64,000 nt of DNA from M3007 sp965249785 (GTDB taxonomy: Bacteria; Bacteroidota; Bacteroidia; Chitinophagales; Saprospiraceae), in contig CBDFMU010000043.1 of assembly GCA_965249785.1 (NCBI GenBank), positions 1 to 64,000 on the forward strand. Direction: 5' to 3'. Below are positions 35,101 through 44,793 of this stretch, piece after piece. Positions within the stretch are counted from its first letter, which is position 1, and the number at the start of each line of letters is the position of its first letter. Made by a program: the position numbers and the translations under genes. The notes under the pieces were generated by a model. The model did no database searches. It was not told where the DNA came from and saw only the letters and a program-made list of their open reading frames with translations.

Positions 35101-36379
35101 TTACCCCTTCTCCCCCTCATACAGCGGAAACCGCTCCATATATTTATTTACCTCCGCACGAATGCTGGCATGGTGCGCCGCATCCTCAGGACGGCTAAGT
35201 ACTTCATCGATCCATTCCACCACCTGTCGGCAGTCATCTTCCTGGAAAGCCACGTGAAGTAATAGCCGGCGTTCCCACCCGGATACCGGAAGTTGTCATC
35301 GGCGGCTGCGGATCGAAAGGAATCATGTTTTTATTGACGGTGATATCGGCAGCACCAAGCGCATTTTCAGAGATTTTGCCCGTCACATTTTTAGAACGTA
35401 AATCAATCAGCATCAAGTGATTATCGGTGCCGCCGGAAATAATATGGTAGCCGCGTGATACAAAGGCTTCGGCCATCGCCTGGGCATTTTTGATCACTTG
35501 CTGGCCGTAATCTTTAAACGACGGTTGCAGCGATTCGCCGAAAGCTACAGCCTTGGCGGCAATGACATGTTCCAACGGACCACCCTGCATGCCGGGAAAA
35601 ACGCCGCTATCCAGTACGCTCGACATTTGAATAGGTGCACCTTTTTTGGTGGTACGGCCCCACGGATTGTCAAAATCCTGACCCATCATGATAAGGCCGC
35701 CGCGCGGGCCACGCAAGGTTTTATGAGTTGTGCTGGTCACAATGTGGCAATGCGACATCGGATTATTGAGCAAACCCGTAGCAATCAGGCCCGCCGGATG
35801 CGCAATATCGGCCAACAACAATGCTCCAACGCTATCGGCGATTTGGCGGAAACGCGCATAATCCCAATCGCGGGCGTAGGCCGAAGCACCGCAAATAATC
35901 AGTTTAGGCTGATGTTCCTGCGCCAGCGCCTCTACTTTATCCATATCAATCAGGCCCGTTTCTTCCTCCACGCCGTAGAAAAACGGCTTATAGACTTTGC
36001 CGGAAAAATTCACTGGCGAACCGTGCGACAAGTGACCGCCATGCGCCAGACTAAAGCCCAAAATATGGTCGCCGGGCTGTAAGCAAGCCAGGAAAACAGC
36101 GGCATTAGCCTGCGCACCAGAGTGTGGCTGCACATTGGCCCAGGCCGCGCCGAAAAGTTCTTTCAGCCGTTCGATGGCCAGCGTTTCCACTTCATCCACG
36201 ACTTCACAGCCACCATAATAGCGGCGGCCCGGGTAGCCTTCGGCATACTTATTCGTCAGGCAAGTACCCATCGCGTCCAGTACGGCCTGGCTCGTAAAGT
36301 TTTCAGAAGCGATAAGTTCCACGCCACGGCGCTGGCGGGCAAGTTCTTTTTGGATAAGCGCAAAAACGACGTCGGACAT
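35101..36379 (-). CDS. glyA: Serine hydroxymethyltransferase (frameshifted)
   Basis: As given the frame ends at 35234 (TSRGFPGR). Removing one base at about 35244-35245 continues as TSRGFQEDDCRQVVEWID, then an alanine/histidine stretch and MERFPLYEGEKG, stop at 35101, 425 residues, the normal length. Interconverts serine and glycine and charges tetrahydrofolate. The PLP lysine is K220 in STTHKTLRGPRGG; other family parts are LIASENFTSQAV, YAEGYPGRRYYGG, QPHSGAQANAAVF and LADIAHPAGLIA. Cytoplasmic. The gene stands alone with the palindrome at 36407-36460 upstream of its start. Confidence 0.94.
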
Positions 36380-36406
36380 ATAGGAAAGTTGAGATGTTGA
36401 GGCGTG

Positions 36407-36460
36407 GAGAATGTTAAACCATTAATAAAACATTTATTATCAATGGTTTATATAATTCTC
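36407..36460. repeat. Imperfect palindrome upstream of glyA
   Basis: GAGAAT, TAAACCATT and AATAAA on the left (36407-36429) face TTTATT, AATGGTTTA and ATTCTC on the right (36433-36460). It lies in the gap between the divergent glyA gene and the secreted dockerin protein gene. Confidence 0.55.
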
Positions 36461-36678
36461 TTATTAAAGCCACTATGATAGTTATAAATTGAAAGTAAAA
36501 GCAAAAACGAAAAACATGATTGGAAGCGACAAAAGTAGATAATCTGTTGGGACTCTATAGTAAGCGCGGAAAAAACGAAAAATGCACCCTGCAACGTAGC
36601 CTTTTGTCGCCGAGCCGTCATATTCCACCAAATACCAACGTGACTAAGCCCGTAATTTCGCGCAAAATTATTCAGCCC

Positions 36679-39021
36679 ATGCGTACAATTTTCCTCCTTT
36701 TTGCTCTGCAATTAATTGCACTGACCGCCCTTTCCGGTCAGGATTATTACACCGTAAAATTCCCCGACGACGTTACCGTAGTAGGCTGTGGAGCGCAGGC
36801 CGATGTGACCTGGCCGGAAATTACGAAAACTGGCTATTGCGGCTTCAATGTTGGGGTTTCCATGAGTGACATGGTCTTCACCCTGAACGCGAGCGGGGGT
36901 TGCAAAAAAATCCTCCGCACCTGGAAACTCCTCTGGTGGTGCGATTACAATCCCAACTGGGCTTTTCCAACCTACATCGAAAACCCTGGCTATACCAATG
37001 TAGGGGCCACTGCCGTCGGCAACGCCTTCAACCACGGTTATCTGCAATACGTCCAGGTCATTAAAATACTGGACAATAACCCGCCGGTTTTTCTCAATTG
37101 TCCAACCACGACGCCCATCTTTTGTGACTACACTAATAATGACCCTTTGCAATTCAATAATGGGGTAGACCGTTGCGAAGGTCCTGTAAACCTGAACGTG
37201 AAGGTGACAGATGTTTGCTCCAAAAGCGATATTGGAATTACCTATCGCCTTTTTCTCGACCTGGACGGTGATGGTATTATGGAAACTTACCGGAGCAGTG
37301 CTGATATAGGAGCCTGGCCTATTGAGCGCACCGTGACGGCGGATACGGTATTTGCCAAAATAAAATTGCCCGCTGGCGTAGGTCTTCCTTACGGAAACCA
37401 CAAGGTGGAATGGATCGCCAGTGATGGCTGCGGCAACCAGTCCATCTGCAAATACGACTTCATCGTCAAGGACTGCAAACCACCCACCGTAGCCTGCTTC
37501 AATGGGTTGAGTATCAATATCATGCCGTCAGGGATGATCACTATATGGGCTTCGGATTTTTTAAAACAGACTTACGACAATTGTACCCCTACTCCAGAAA
37601 TAAAAATTGGCCTGCGTAAAGCAAATACCGGAGTAGGTTTTCCCAGCAATAGCCCTTCGCTCACATTCGACTGCAATGAAATAGGCACCAACCTAATTGA
37701 ACTTTGGGCCGCTGATGCGTATGGCAACGCCGATTATTGCAGCACTTATCTCATTGTGCAAGACCCCTTTGGGGCCTGTACGCCACCTGGTCCGCTCACC
37801 GGCAACATCCACACCGATCAGTTGCAAATGCTGGCGGGCGTGAAAATGCAACTGAAAAGCAACCTTAACGTTCCCGTGCCGCAACAGGCTCACGGCTTGA
37901 CAGACAATCAGGGAAACTTCCAATTTGCAGCCGCTCCCGGCACTTGCAACTACACTTTAAAGCCGTCGCTCGATACACTGCCCCAACTCGGGGTGACTAC
38001 GCTAGATGCGCTACTTATTGCCCGCTATATTGCTGGACAGGATACGCTGCTCAATCCTTACCGCATCATCGCTGCTGATGTAAACCACGATGGCAAAGTC
38101 ACTTCCGCCGATGTGGACAGCCTGACCAACGTAGTGACCGGTATTTCGCCGAAGTTTTATGGCAATACTGCCTGGCGTTTTGTGCCAGCGGCATTCACCT
38201 TTCCTGCGCCGAAGAATCCTTTGGCAAGTCCATTTCCAGAGGCCATTAAAACGGTTTGTCCAATGACTAATGGCCAGAACCAGCATTTTATGGCCATTAA
38301 AACCGGGGACGTAGATGGTTCGCTGACCCTCAATTCTTTGACAGCTGCGGACAATCGAACGAAATCAGGGGCCGCATATTTCCGCTTACCTAACCGCAGT
38401 TTTACGGCTGGCGAAACGGTGACAGTAGAAGTGTATACGCCTGACTTGACCCAAGTACAAGGTTTTCAGCTTGGTTTGGTCGCTGATCCCCGTTTGCTGA
38501 CGCTGCAAAGTGTGATACCAGGCTTGGTGCCTACTCAGGCACTTGGCGTATTTCCGACTCAAAACCGCGCAGTGGCCAGTTGGCAGTCCACCGCCAGCTA
38601 CAATGGCACCATCCAACGCGCTTTCACCCTTACATTCCAGGCAATGCAAAACGGTACTGTGCAGGAAGCTTTGACGTTGGATGCCAAAATAGCTGCCGAA
38701 GCCTACGACCGCGAATTACAGACTAAAAATGTGGCCCTGCAATTTGAACAGCCTACGGTGATTCAGGAGCGGGCTATTTTCTACCCAGTAGCCCCAAACC
38801 CGACCACTGGTCCGATTCATGCCTCTTACTGGCTACCTACCGCCGGACTAGTAACGCTCACCCTCACCGATATAAATGGCCGCCTGATACAAACCACCAC
38901 CAAGGACCAGGAAGCAGGTTATCAACAAACAGAACTGTTATGTGTGGAATCAGGTGTGCTATTCCTGCATCTTCAATGGCCGGGCGGCGCAGAAGTGCAG
39001 CGGGTAGTGGTGCAGAAATAG
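36679..39021 (+). CDS. Type IX-secreted protein with cohesin-like and dockerin-like domains
   Basis: 780 residues from the ATG at 36679, signal peptide MRTIFLLFALQLIALTALSG. The first 400 residues are cysteine-rich with HYR-like units (VGCGAQADVTWPEITKTGYC, NNPPVFLNCPTTTPIFCD, CKPPTVACFNG). Around residue 460-480 is a dockerin-type pair of calcium loops (DVNHDGKVTSADVDSL preceded by TLDALLIARYIAG). Residues 570-680 look like a cohesin-type sandwich (RSFTAGETVTVEVYTPDL). The last 80 residues, APNPTTGPIHASYWLPTAG to the end, are a type A T9SS sorting domain. Secreted or surface-bound; HYR units suggest adhesion. The dockerin-cohesin pairing within one chain is noted as a finding. Confidence 0.85.
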   Translation: MRTIFLLFALQLIALTALSGQDYYTVKFPDDVTVVGCGAQADVTWPEITKTGYCGFNVGVSMSDMVFTLNASGGCKKILRTWKLLWWCDYNPNWAFPTYIENPGYTNVGATAVGNAFNHGYLQYVQVIKILDNNPPVFLNCPTTTPIFCDYTNNDPLQFNNGVDRCEGPVNLNVKVTDVCSKSDIGITYRLFLDLDGDGIMETYRSSADIGAWPIERTVTADTVFAKIKLPAGVGLPYGNHKVEWIASDGCGNQSICKYDFIVKDCKPPTVACFNGLSINIMPSGMITIWASDFLKQTYDNCTPTPEIKIGLRKANTGVGFPSNSPSLTFDCNEIGTNLIELWAADAYGNADYCSTYLIVQDPFGACTPPGPLTGNIHTDQLQMLAGVKMQLKSNLNVPVPQQAHGLTDNQGNFQFAAAPGTCNYTLKPSLDTLPQLGVTTLDALLIARYIAGQDTLLNPYRIIAADVNHDGKVTSADVDSLTNVVTGISPKFYGNTAWRFVPAAFTFPAPKNPLASPFPEAIKTVCPMTNGQNQHFMAIKTGDVDGSLTLNSLTAADNRTKSGAAYFRLPNRSFTAGETVTVEVYTPDLTQVQGFQLGLVADPRLLTLQSVIPGLVPTQALGVFPTQNRAVASWQSTASYNGTIQRAFTLTFQAMQNGTVQEALTLDAKIAAEAYDRELQTKNVALQFEQPTVIQERAIFYPVAPNPTTGPIHASYWLPTAGLVTLTLTDINGRLIQTTTKDQEAGYQQTELLCVESGVLFLHLQWPGGAEVQRVVVQK

Positions 39022-39098
39022 ATTTAAGAAGAACCGTTTAGATAATTTTCCGGGTTCGTGGCTGTATGGCTGCGAGCCCGGTTTTTTGTCATCTATAC

Positions 39099-40127
39099 TC
39101 ATCGCCGTGACCGCCGATAAAACAGTGGCTTTTGAAATTTCAAGTTGCCCTCGTAATCTAACACATCTACCAGAGGCGCAACCGCATCCAGACAAATAGA
39201 AAGACGGTTGCGACGGTCGTCCCAGTACCAGGTTTGTAAGAGCAGAAGCTGGGAAAAATTAGCAGCATTATTTTCTTGATTTATAATCTTCACTTTTCCA
39301 CCATAATCATCATCTATAATAACCGTATCAGTTCTAGTTAGCAGGGAGTCGCGCTCTATGTTAGAAAGAAGTTTTTCATTTCCGGCATTATAGAAAGGTA
39401 TTTTTTGATCCGTTTTCAACACATTTAATAAGTGTACAAGCGGGTTTTGAAACCCATAGGACAATTTCACTAGCGGCAGTGGTTGAGTCGGTACGTGGGT
39501 TTTAGCTTGCACATTTCTGGTTCTTTTAGCCCAGACCACATGATTGGAAGTTATTTTTTGCCGGTCATTATCAGGCTTAAACCAGAATATAGGGCGCAGA
39601 TGGAAAGAATCTTCCGGTTCGTTTTTGACCTGTACGAGGGGCGCAATCGCTTCTACATCCGTACTCCAACTCGCACTTTTTTTATCATAAGCCAATATTT
39701 GCCGCAACCGCCAGGCCTTAATATCCCGAATAGGAGTAAACGACAATACAATCTGGGTTTTCTCTTCATAAGTTTCTGGATCAAACGTAATAACGGTGTC
39801 TTGTAGCGGAAGCAAAACATCCGCACTCATGTCGGCGGGCATCTGAAAATGTGCATCTTTAAAAATAGCCAGTTTCTCTTGCAAAGCGGCGTTAAAAACG
39901 AAGTCGCCAAGGCTAAGGCCAGCCCAGCCAGTATATTGTTCATTCTGCGCTGTACATACCAATTTAAGCGTCGTAATACCCAAATCACCTTCCGCTTCCA
40001 GCGAAGGCACATCCACTATCCAGTCCTGCTCGATTTCCACTGCCCACACAATGTCCGGGTCTTTTAAAAAAGCAGATTGTGCCGTGAGAAAAGCGGGAAA
40101 AATGGCGAACAGAGCCAAAAAACGCAT
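39099..40127 (-). CDS. Secreted protein, possible GldN relative
   Basis: 342 residues, signal peptide MRFLALFAIFPAFLTA. Two similar stretches each have a strand-like pattern around an APLV core: about residues 150-165 (SWSTDVEAIAPLVQVKNE) and 305-325 (LSICLDAVAPLVDVLDYEG). The motif W-x-L/D, then D/E-x-x-I/V-A-P-L-V and then a phenylalanine-rich end (PLFYRR, PIFWFKPD) recalls GldN/PorN, the periplasmic ring protein of the T9SS. I could not verify this. It has no gld neighbours. Otherwise unknown. Confidence 0.5.
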   Translation of the reverse strand: MRFLALFAIFPAFLTAQSAFLKDPDIVWAVEIEQDWIVDVPSLEAEGDLGITTLKLVCTAQNEQYTGWAGLSLGDFVFNAALQEKLAIFKDAHFQMPADMSADVLLPLQDTVITFDPETYEEKTQIVLSFTPIRDIKAWRLRQILAYDKKSASWSTDVEAIAPLVQVKNEPEDSFHLRPIFWFKPDNDRQKITSNHVVWAKRTRNVQAKTHVPTQPLPLVKLSYGFQNPLVHLLNVLKTDQKIPFYNAGNEKLLSNIERDSLLTRTDTVIIDDDYGGKVKIINQENNAANFSQLLLLQTWYWDDRRNRLSICLDAVAPLVDVLDYEGNLKFQKPLFYRRSRR

Positions 40128-40148
40128 ATAAAATAAATTTAATTAATT

Positions 40149-40598
40149 TCACAAAAACTTCTTCCCATTCCACCAATCGGTCTCGATAATCGCGTCGTTT
40201 TTTGCGTAAAATCGCAGGGCCGGTTCGTTCCAGTCCAGCACCTGCCACTTCACTATGCGGCACCCCCGACGGCGGCCTTCCTCTTGAAAAGCGTCGAACA
40301 GTAATTGCCCCGCCCCGGAGCGGCGATGTGTCTCGGTCACCACGAAGTCGTCCAAATACAGCATCTTGCCCTTCCAGGAAGAGTACATCATAAAGAACAG
40401 CGTCATGCCGATCACCTGGCCGTTTATTTCAGCGACGTGACTTTCAAATATGCCAGCCCGAAAATCAGCGCGGTATTCTTCCACGGTAGCTACCAAGGCC
40501 TCGGGCGCATTTTCATACACGGCCAGCTCATATACAAGGGCATGGATAGCAGGCAAATCGGCTTCAGTGGCGGGTCGAATAGTAATCTTAGAAAGCAT
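40149..40598 (-). CDS. GNAT family N-acetyltransferase
   Basis: 149 residues. N-terminus TIRPATEADLPAIHALVYEL, the central YLDDFVVTETHRRSGAGQLL with the R/Q-x-x-G-x-G/A acetyl-CoA loop (RRSGAGQ), and WQVLDWNEPALRFYAKNDA, the pattern of diamine (polyamine) acetyltransferases of the Spd/Spm type. The start MLSK is 21 bases after the 5' end of the GldN-like gene on the same strand, and the two may be one transcript. Confidence 0.88.
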   Translation of the reverse strand: MLSKITIRPATEADLPAIHALVYELAVYENAPEALVATVEEYRADFRAGIFESHVAEINGQVIGMTLFFMMYSSWKGKMLYLDDFVVTETHRRSGAGQLLFDAFQEEGRRRGCRIVKWQVLDWNEPALRFYAKNDAIIETDWWNGKKFL

Positions 40599-40783
40599 GG
40601 CGCGAATTTTTATAATGCAAGTATACCAGTAATGGCGAGTTCCGCCAACAAAAATTATCTTTGCTACTAAAGGAAATTTTTCAATTTAATTCCTGAAAAT
40701 TCTGTATTTTCACAGAATTACTCCTAAAAATTTTAAATTTTGCAATTGCGTACCTTCGCGCACCGAAATCATGGGTAATATTT

Positions 40784-42307
40784 ATGAAATGGCTGGTCAA
40801 CAAAGCGGTTAAACAGTATTTGGCGCTCCGTATGAAGCGTATTGAAAGGTATATGCAGCGACCAGAGGAAGCCCAGGAACGCTGGTTGCGCAGTATGCTG
40901 GATACCGCGCGAAACACCGAATTCGGGCGGCAGTACAATTTTGGGGCATTAAAAAACGCCGAGGATTTTGCCCGTACCGTGCCCGTGCAGGATTATGACA
41001 GCCTGAAAGGTTCCATTGCGCGGATGATGCGCGGCGAACGCGATGTGCTATGGCCTGGCGAAATTAATTGGTATTCCAAGAGCAGCGGCACTACTAGCGA
41101 TAAGAGCAAATTCATCCCGGTCCCTTATTCAAATATGCACGGTTGTCACCTCGCTGGCAGCTGGGATTCGCTGGCTTTGCTCTACCACAACCGGCCCGAT
41201 ATGGAGATTTTTCGGCGAAAAAACCTCGTAATGTCCGGGGCCTACGAATCTCTGAAAGAGTATCCAAAAACTAAATATGGCGATGTAAGTGCGGTATTGA
41301 CTTATCACATGCCCGCTATCGCCAAGTCGTTTTATACGCCCGATATGGAGGTGGTGTTGCAGCCCAATTTCGAGACCAAGATCGAGCAGGTGGCAGAAAT
41401 TACTTCCAAACAGCAGGATATAGTAATGTTTGGCGGTGTACCTACCTGGATCATTGTACTGTTTCGGCTGATTCTGGAAAAAACTGGCAAACAAAATATG
41501 CTCGAAGTCTGGCCACATTTGCAAGCTTATATGCACGGCGGCGTGGGTTTTGAACCGTATCGCCAGACGTTTAAAGAGTTGATTCCCAGCGACAACTTTG
41601 CTTATCAGGAAATTTATAATGCCTCAGAAGGCTACTTCGGCGCGCAGTGCGATTTGGCGCAGCCTGATATGCTATTATTGATGGATAATGGTGTGTACTA
41701 CGAATTTGTACCCGTGGAGGAATGGGAAAAAGATCATCCTAAAACGGTGCATCTCGCCGATGTGGAAGTTGGCAAACAATACGCCATTATGATCACTGCG
41801 AATAACGGCCTCTGGCGTTATCAGCCCGGCGACACCATCGAATTTACCCGCAAATACCCGCACTGTTTTCAGATCACCGGGCGTACCAAGCAGTTTATCA
41901 ACGCTTTTGGCGAAGAAGTGATGATCGGCGATACCGACAAAGCATTGGCCGAAACCTGCCGTCAAACCGATGCTGTGGTCTCGGAATACACGGCTGCGCC
42001 AGTCTATTTTTCCGCTGGGCATAACAAAGGCGGTCACGAATGGGTAATCGAATTCGAGAAAGAACCTGCTGATTTAGAGCGTTTTAACCAATTGCTGGAT
42101 GAGGCGTTGCAAAAAATAAATTCCGACTACGAAGCTAAACGTTTCAAAGGCATGGCCCTGCAACGCCTGCTCCTGCGCGCCGTCCCGAAGGGTACTTTCC
42201 ACCGCTGGATGCGCGCTCGAGGCAAATTTGGCAACCAAAACAAGGTGCCGCGCCTGGCCAATCACCGCAAGTTTGTGGAGGACGTGATGCACTACGTACA
42301 AGAGTAA
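40784..42307 (+). CDS. GH3 auxin-responsive promoter family protein (second copy)
   Basis: 507 residues. Acyl-acid amido synthetase-like fold with the ATP loop SSGTTSDKSK at 100-109, FGGVPTWIIVLFRLILEKTG, HGGVGFEPYRQTFKEL, YNASEGYFGAQ, WRYQPGDTIEFTRKYP and FGEEVMIGDTDKAL. It differs in detail from the protein at 2074-3555 (493 residues), including the loop motif DKSK against GVKY, so the two are old paralogs. A promoter-like TACCTTCG lies at about 40750. Cytoplasmic; substrate unknown. Confidence 0.88.
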   Translation: MKWLVNKAVKQYLALRMKRIERYMQRPEEAQERWLRSMLDTARNTEFGRQYNFGALKNAEDFARTVPVQDYDSLKGSIARMMRGERDVLWPGEINWYSKSSGTTSDKSKFIPVPYSNMHGCHLAGSWDSLALLYHNRPDMEIFRRKNLVMSGAYESLKEYPKTKYGDVSAVLTYHMPAIAKSFYTPDMEVVLQPNFETKIEQVAEITSKQQDIVMFGGVPTWIIVLFRLILEKTGKQNMLEVWPHLQAYMHGGVGFEPYRQTFKELIPSDNFAYQEIYNASEGYFGAQCDLAQPDMLLLMDNGVYYEFVPVEEWEKDHPKTVHLADVEVGKQYAIMITANNGLWRYQPGDTIEFTRKYPHCFQITGRTKQFINAFGEEVMIGDTDKALAETCRQTDAVVSEYTAAPVYFSAGHNKGGHEWVIEFEKEPADLERFNQLLDEALQKINSDYEAKRFKGMALQRLLLRAVPKGTFHRWMRARGKFGNQNKVPRLANHRKFVEDVMHYVQE

Positions 42308-42319
42308 TTTCTCTTTCAA

Positions 42320-42350
42320 ATGGTAGTCTCACTTAAAGTGAGACTACCAT
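42320..42350. terminator. 31-base perfect palindrome after the second GH3 gene
   Basis: ATGGTAGTCTCACTT and AAGTGAGACTACCAT (15 bases each) flank a single A. It starts 13 bases after the stop codon, as expected for a terminator, although no long T-tail follows; such palindromes with tiny loops are also typical of mobile repeats. Confidence 0.6.
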
Positions 42351-42415
42351 TCTAATATCCTTTGCTAATAATAACATCCTGCCCACTGCGCGGTTTCACT
42401 GTTGAACCTGCGCTC

Positions 42416-42423
42416 TACCTTTG
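42416..42423 (+). promoter_or_regulatory. Possible Bacteroidota -7 box (TACCTTTG)
   Basis: Matches the TAnnTTTG box of Bacteroidota sigma factor promoters, 69 bases before the start of the sugar dehydrogenase gene. No clear -33 element at the usual spacing was found (a TTG lies 11 bases upstream, closer than the normal 19-21), so this is a weak call. Confidence 0.35.
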
Positions 42424-42491
42424 CGTTCAGCAATTCACGCGCCGGACTTACCGGTTTCGCCATTTCCATCGCCTGTTCATCTTAATAAACT

Positions 42492-44579
42492 ATGAAGCAT
42501 AAATTACTATTTCCCCTACTCTGCTGCCTGTTGCCGCTAGCCATGCTGGCCCAGACTAAACTCAAACTGGTAGATTTTGCCAGCGGCTTTACCCGTCCGG
42601 TGGGCATCGAACATTGCGGCGACAGTCGCCTGTTTATCATCGAAAAAGTCGGTAAAATCTGGATACTTGACAGCCTTGGCAACCGTCAGACGGAGCCATT
42701 TCTCGACATTAGCAATCGGGTCAAATCTTCCGGTAATGAACAAGGCTTGTTGGGCCTCGCTTTTCACCCCGATTTTGCCAATAATGGCTGGTTTTTCGTC
42801 AATTATATCAAAACCGACGGCAATTCGCGCGTTGCCCGTTTTAGCCGTTCCGCCGCTAATCCGAATGTAGCGGACGCAAATTCGGAATTAACTATTTTGG
42901 AACAAGCACAACCTTATACTAACCATAATGGTGGCAGCACACGCTTTGGCCCGGATGGTTATTTATATCTCGGCTTTGGTGATGGCGGCTCTGGGGGCGA
43001 CCCACTGGGGAATGGTCAAAAAACGACCACTTTTTTGGCTAAATTGCTTCGTATTGACGTAGATAGCAGCACCGTAGCCACGCCTTATACCATACCGCCC
43101 GACAATCCCTTCGTCGGCAGTACGACCAGCAAAAAGGAGATTTGGGCTTATGGCCTGCGCAATCCCTGGCGTTTTTCCTTCGACCGTCTCAACGGCGATC
43201 TCTGGATTGGTGATGTGGGTCAAAATGCTCGTGAAGAGATTGATTATCAACCTGTTGGTACCGCTGGTGGTCGGAACTATGGCTGGAGTTGTTTTGAAGG
43301 TACGATCCCATATCCGCCCGGTTGTGTAGTCGCCAATCATACCCTGCCAGTATTCGATTATCTCAATCCCAGCATCGGCTGCTCCGTGACCGGCGGGTTT
43401 CGCTATCGGGGTAGTAAATACCCAAGTTTGTATGGTAAGTACTTGTTTACTGATTATTGTAGTGGCCGCTGGTGGACGCTGACGCAAAATGCGAACGGCT
43501 CCTTTACTGGCGCGATCATTGCCGATTTGGCGGATAATTCTTACACCACTTTGGGCGAAGACGTGCACGGTGAACTATATGTAGCGACTGATGGTGGCGG
43601 TAAAATCCAGAAAATCACCGACTTATGTGCGGGCTTTAGTTTTACGGGTGAAACAAGTGCAGCCGTTTGTGACCAATCATTGTCGGGTACCGTCTTTTTG
43701 AATGTCACTGGCGGACTTGCACCAGTGACCTTTCTTTGGTCGAATGGTTTTACCGATAAAGACATCGTTTATCTCAATCCCGGTACCTATTCGGTGCTGG
43801 TGAAGGATGGTAACGGCTGCGAAGTACGCGACACTTTCGAGATTGCGAGTTTGTCGCCGCCGCCACCTACCATTCAATTAAATGGTAATTCTCCCTTGCT
43901 CTGTGCAGGCGACTCTGCTATTTTAGTTTCTTCGCCCGCGCCCGATGGCTATGGTTATCAATGGTTTAACAGTAATAGTCCCATCGCTGGCGCAACCACA
44001 CAGCAACTGATGGTCAACCAGTATGGCCATTATTCTGTGCAATTGACTAACCCCGAATGCAATTCATCGCGTTCCGATTCTATTTTGATTGATCAGGAAG
44101 TTTCCATCGAGCCGGTGATCGAAGTATTTGATAACGCCCTGTTATATACCTCCGTCCACTGGGCCACTTATCAGTGGTTACTCAACAGCCAACCCATTCC
44201 GGGAGCCACCGATAGTGTCTATACTGCCACGCAGTCGGGCGTGTATGGATTAGTGACGACTTCTATCAATGGCTGTACCTATAAGGCTATTGAGATAAAT
44301 GTGGTGGTTTCAAGTACCACCCTGCCGCCGTCCATCACCAAATTTAACTTGGCACCCAATCCTACCGCCGATCAGGCTGTGTTGACTATAGAACTACGTC
44401 GAGCTGAACATAGCACCATTTCCCTAACGGATGGCCAGGGACGGACGTTATTTTCACAAAAGCATCAGGAACAAAAGATTGCGCTGCCCATTGATCTGCG
44501 GAATTTGCCTTTGGGAACGTATTTTTTGAACGTGCAGACTGAAAGTGGCACGTTTGTACGGCAAGTAGTCAAACAGTAG
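42492..44579 (+). CDS. Type IX-secreted PQQ/sorbosone dehydrogenase-like protein
   Basis: 695 residues, signal peptide MKHKLLFPLLCCLLPLAMLA. The first 380 residues form a six-blade glucose/sorbosone dehydrogenase propeller: FTRPVGIEHCGDSRLFIIE, EQGLLGLAFHPDFANNG, NHNGGSTRFGPDGYLYLG and AYGLRNPWRFSFDRLNGDLW. This is the fold that oxidises aldoses with PQQ. Residues 385-620 contain repeated PKD/SprB-like stretches (TGGLAPVTFLWSNGF). The end, APNPTADQAVLTIELR to the final QVVKQ, is a T9SS sorting domain. Secreted to the surface; PQQ would have to be taken up or made elsewhere. Confidence 0.9.
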   Translation: MKHKLLFPLLCCLLPLAMLAQTKLKLVDFASGFTRPVGIEHCGDSRLFIIEKVGKIWILDSLGNRQTEPFLDISNRVKSSGNEQGLLGLAFHPDFANNGWFFVNYIKTDGNSRVARFSRSAANPNVADANSELTILEQAQPYTNHNGGSTRFGPDGYLYLGFGDGGSGGDPLGNGQKTTTFLAKLLRIDVDSSTVATPYTIPPDNPFVGSTTSKKEIWAYGLRNPWRFSFDRLNGDLWIGDVGQNAREEIDYQPVGTAGGRNYGWSCFEGTIPYPPGCVVANHTLPVFDYLNPSIGCSVTGGFRYRGSKYPSLYGKYLFTDYCSGRWWTLTQNANGSFTGAIIADLADNSYTTLGEDVHGELYVATDGGGKIQKITDLCAGFSFTGETSAAVCDQSLSGTVFLNVTGGLAPVTFLWSNGFTDKDIVYLNPGTYSVLVKDGNGCEVRDTFEIASLSPPPPTIQLNGNSPLLCAGDSAILVSSPAPDGYGYQWFNSNSPIAGATTQQLMVNQYGHYSVQLTNPECNSSRSDSILIDQEVSIEPVIEVFDNALLYTSVHWATYQWLLNSQPIPGATDSVYTATQSGVYGLVTTSINGCTYKAIEINVVVSSTTLPPSITKFNLAPNPTADQAVLTIELRRAEHSTISLTDGQGRTLFSQKHQEQKIALPIDLRNLPLGTYFLNVQTESGTFVRQVVKQ

Positions 44580-44600
44580 GAATAGAAATTTCGCGGATGG

Positions 44601-44793
44601 AGAAGTGGCGGTTTTCAAAAAACTATCACTTCTCATTTCCAATTTTGGTGGGTAAATCCTACCTTTGCGGACTTTTATATAACTATACCAAAGGAAGTTC
44701 TGTTTGCCTGGTTTTGCAAGCCATATTTCCAAACAAAAACGCCCCGCTTTCACGCTTCTCACTTTTCTCACGCTTCTCACTTTTTTCTCACCC
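44601..44793. promoter_or_regulatory. Leader region of ahcY with a -7-like box and tandem words
   Basis: TACCTTTG at 44660-44667 matches the TAnnTTTG box. Downstream, TCACGCTTCTCACTTTTC occurs twice in tandem (about 44752-44790), and GAGAAGTG at about 44600 faces CACTTCTC at about 44628. The word repeat reaches to 3 bases before the ahcY start, so it is in the leader. Confidence 0.4.

Noticed and set aside
42963..43568. Minus-strand frame (201 codons) opposite the sugar dehydrogenase
   Set aside because: Antisense to a gene with strong family motifs; no homology pattern.
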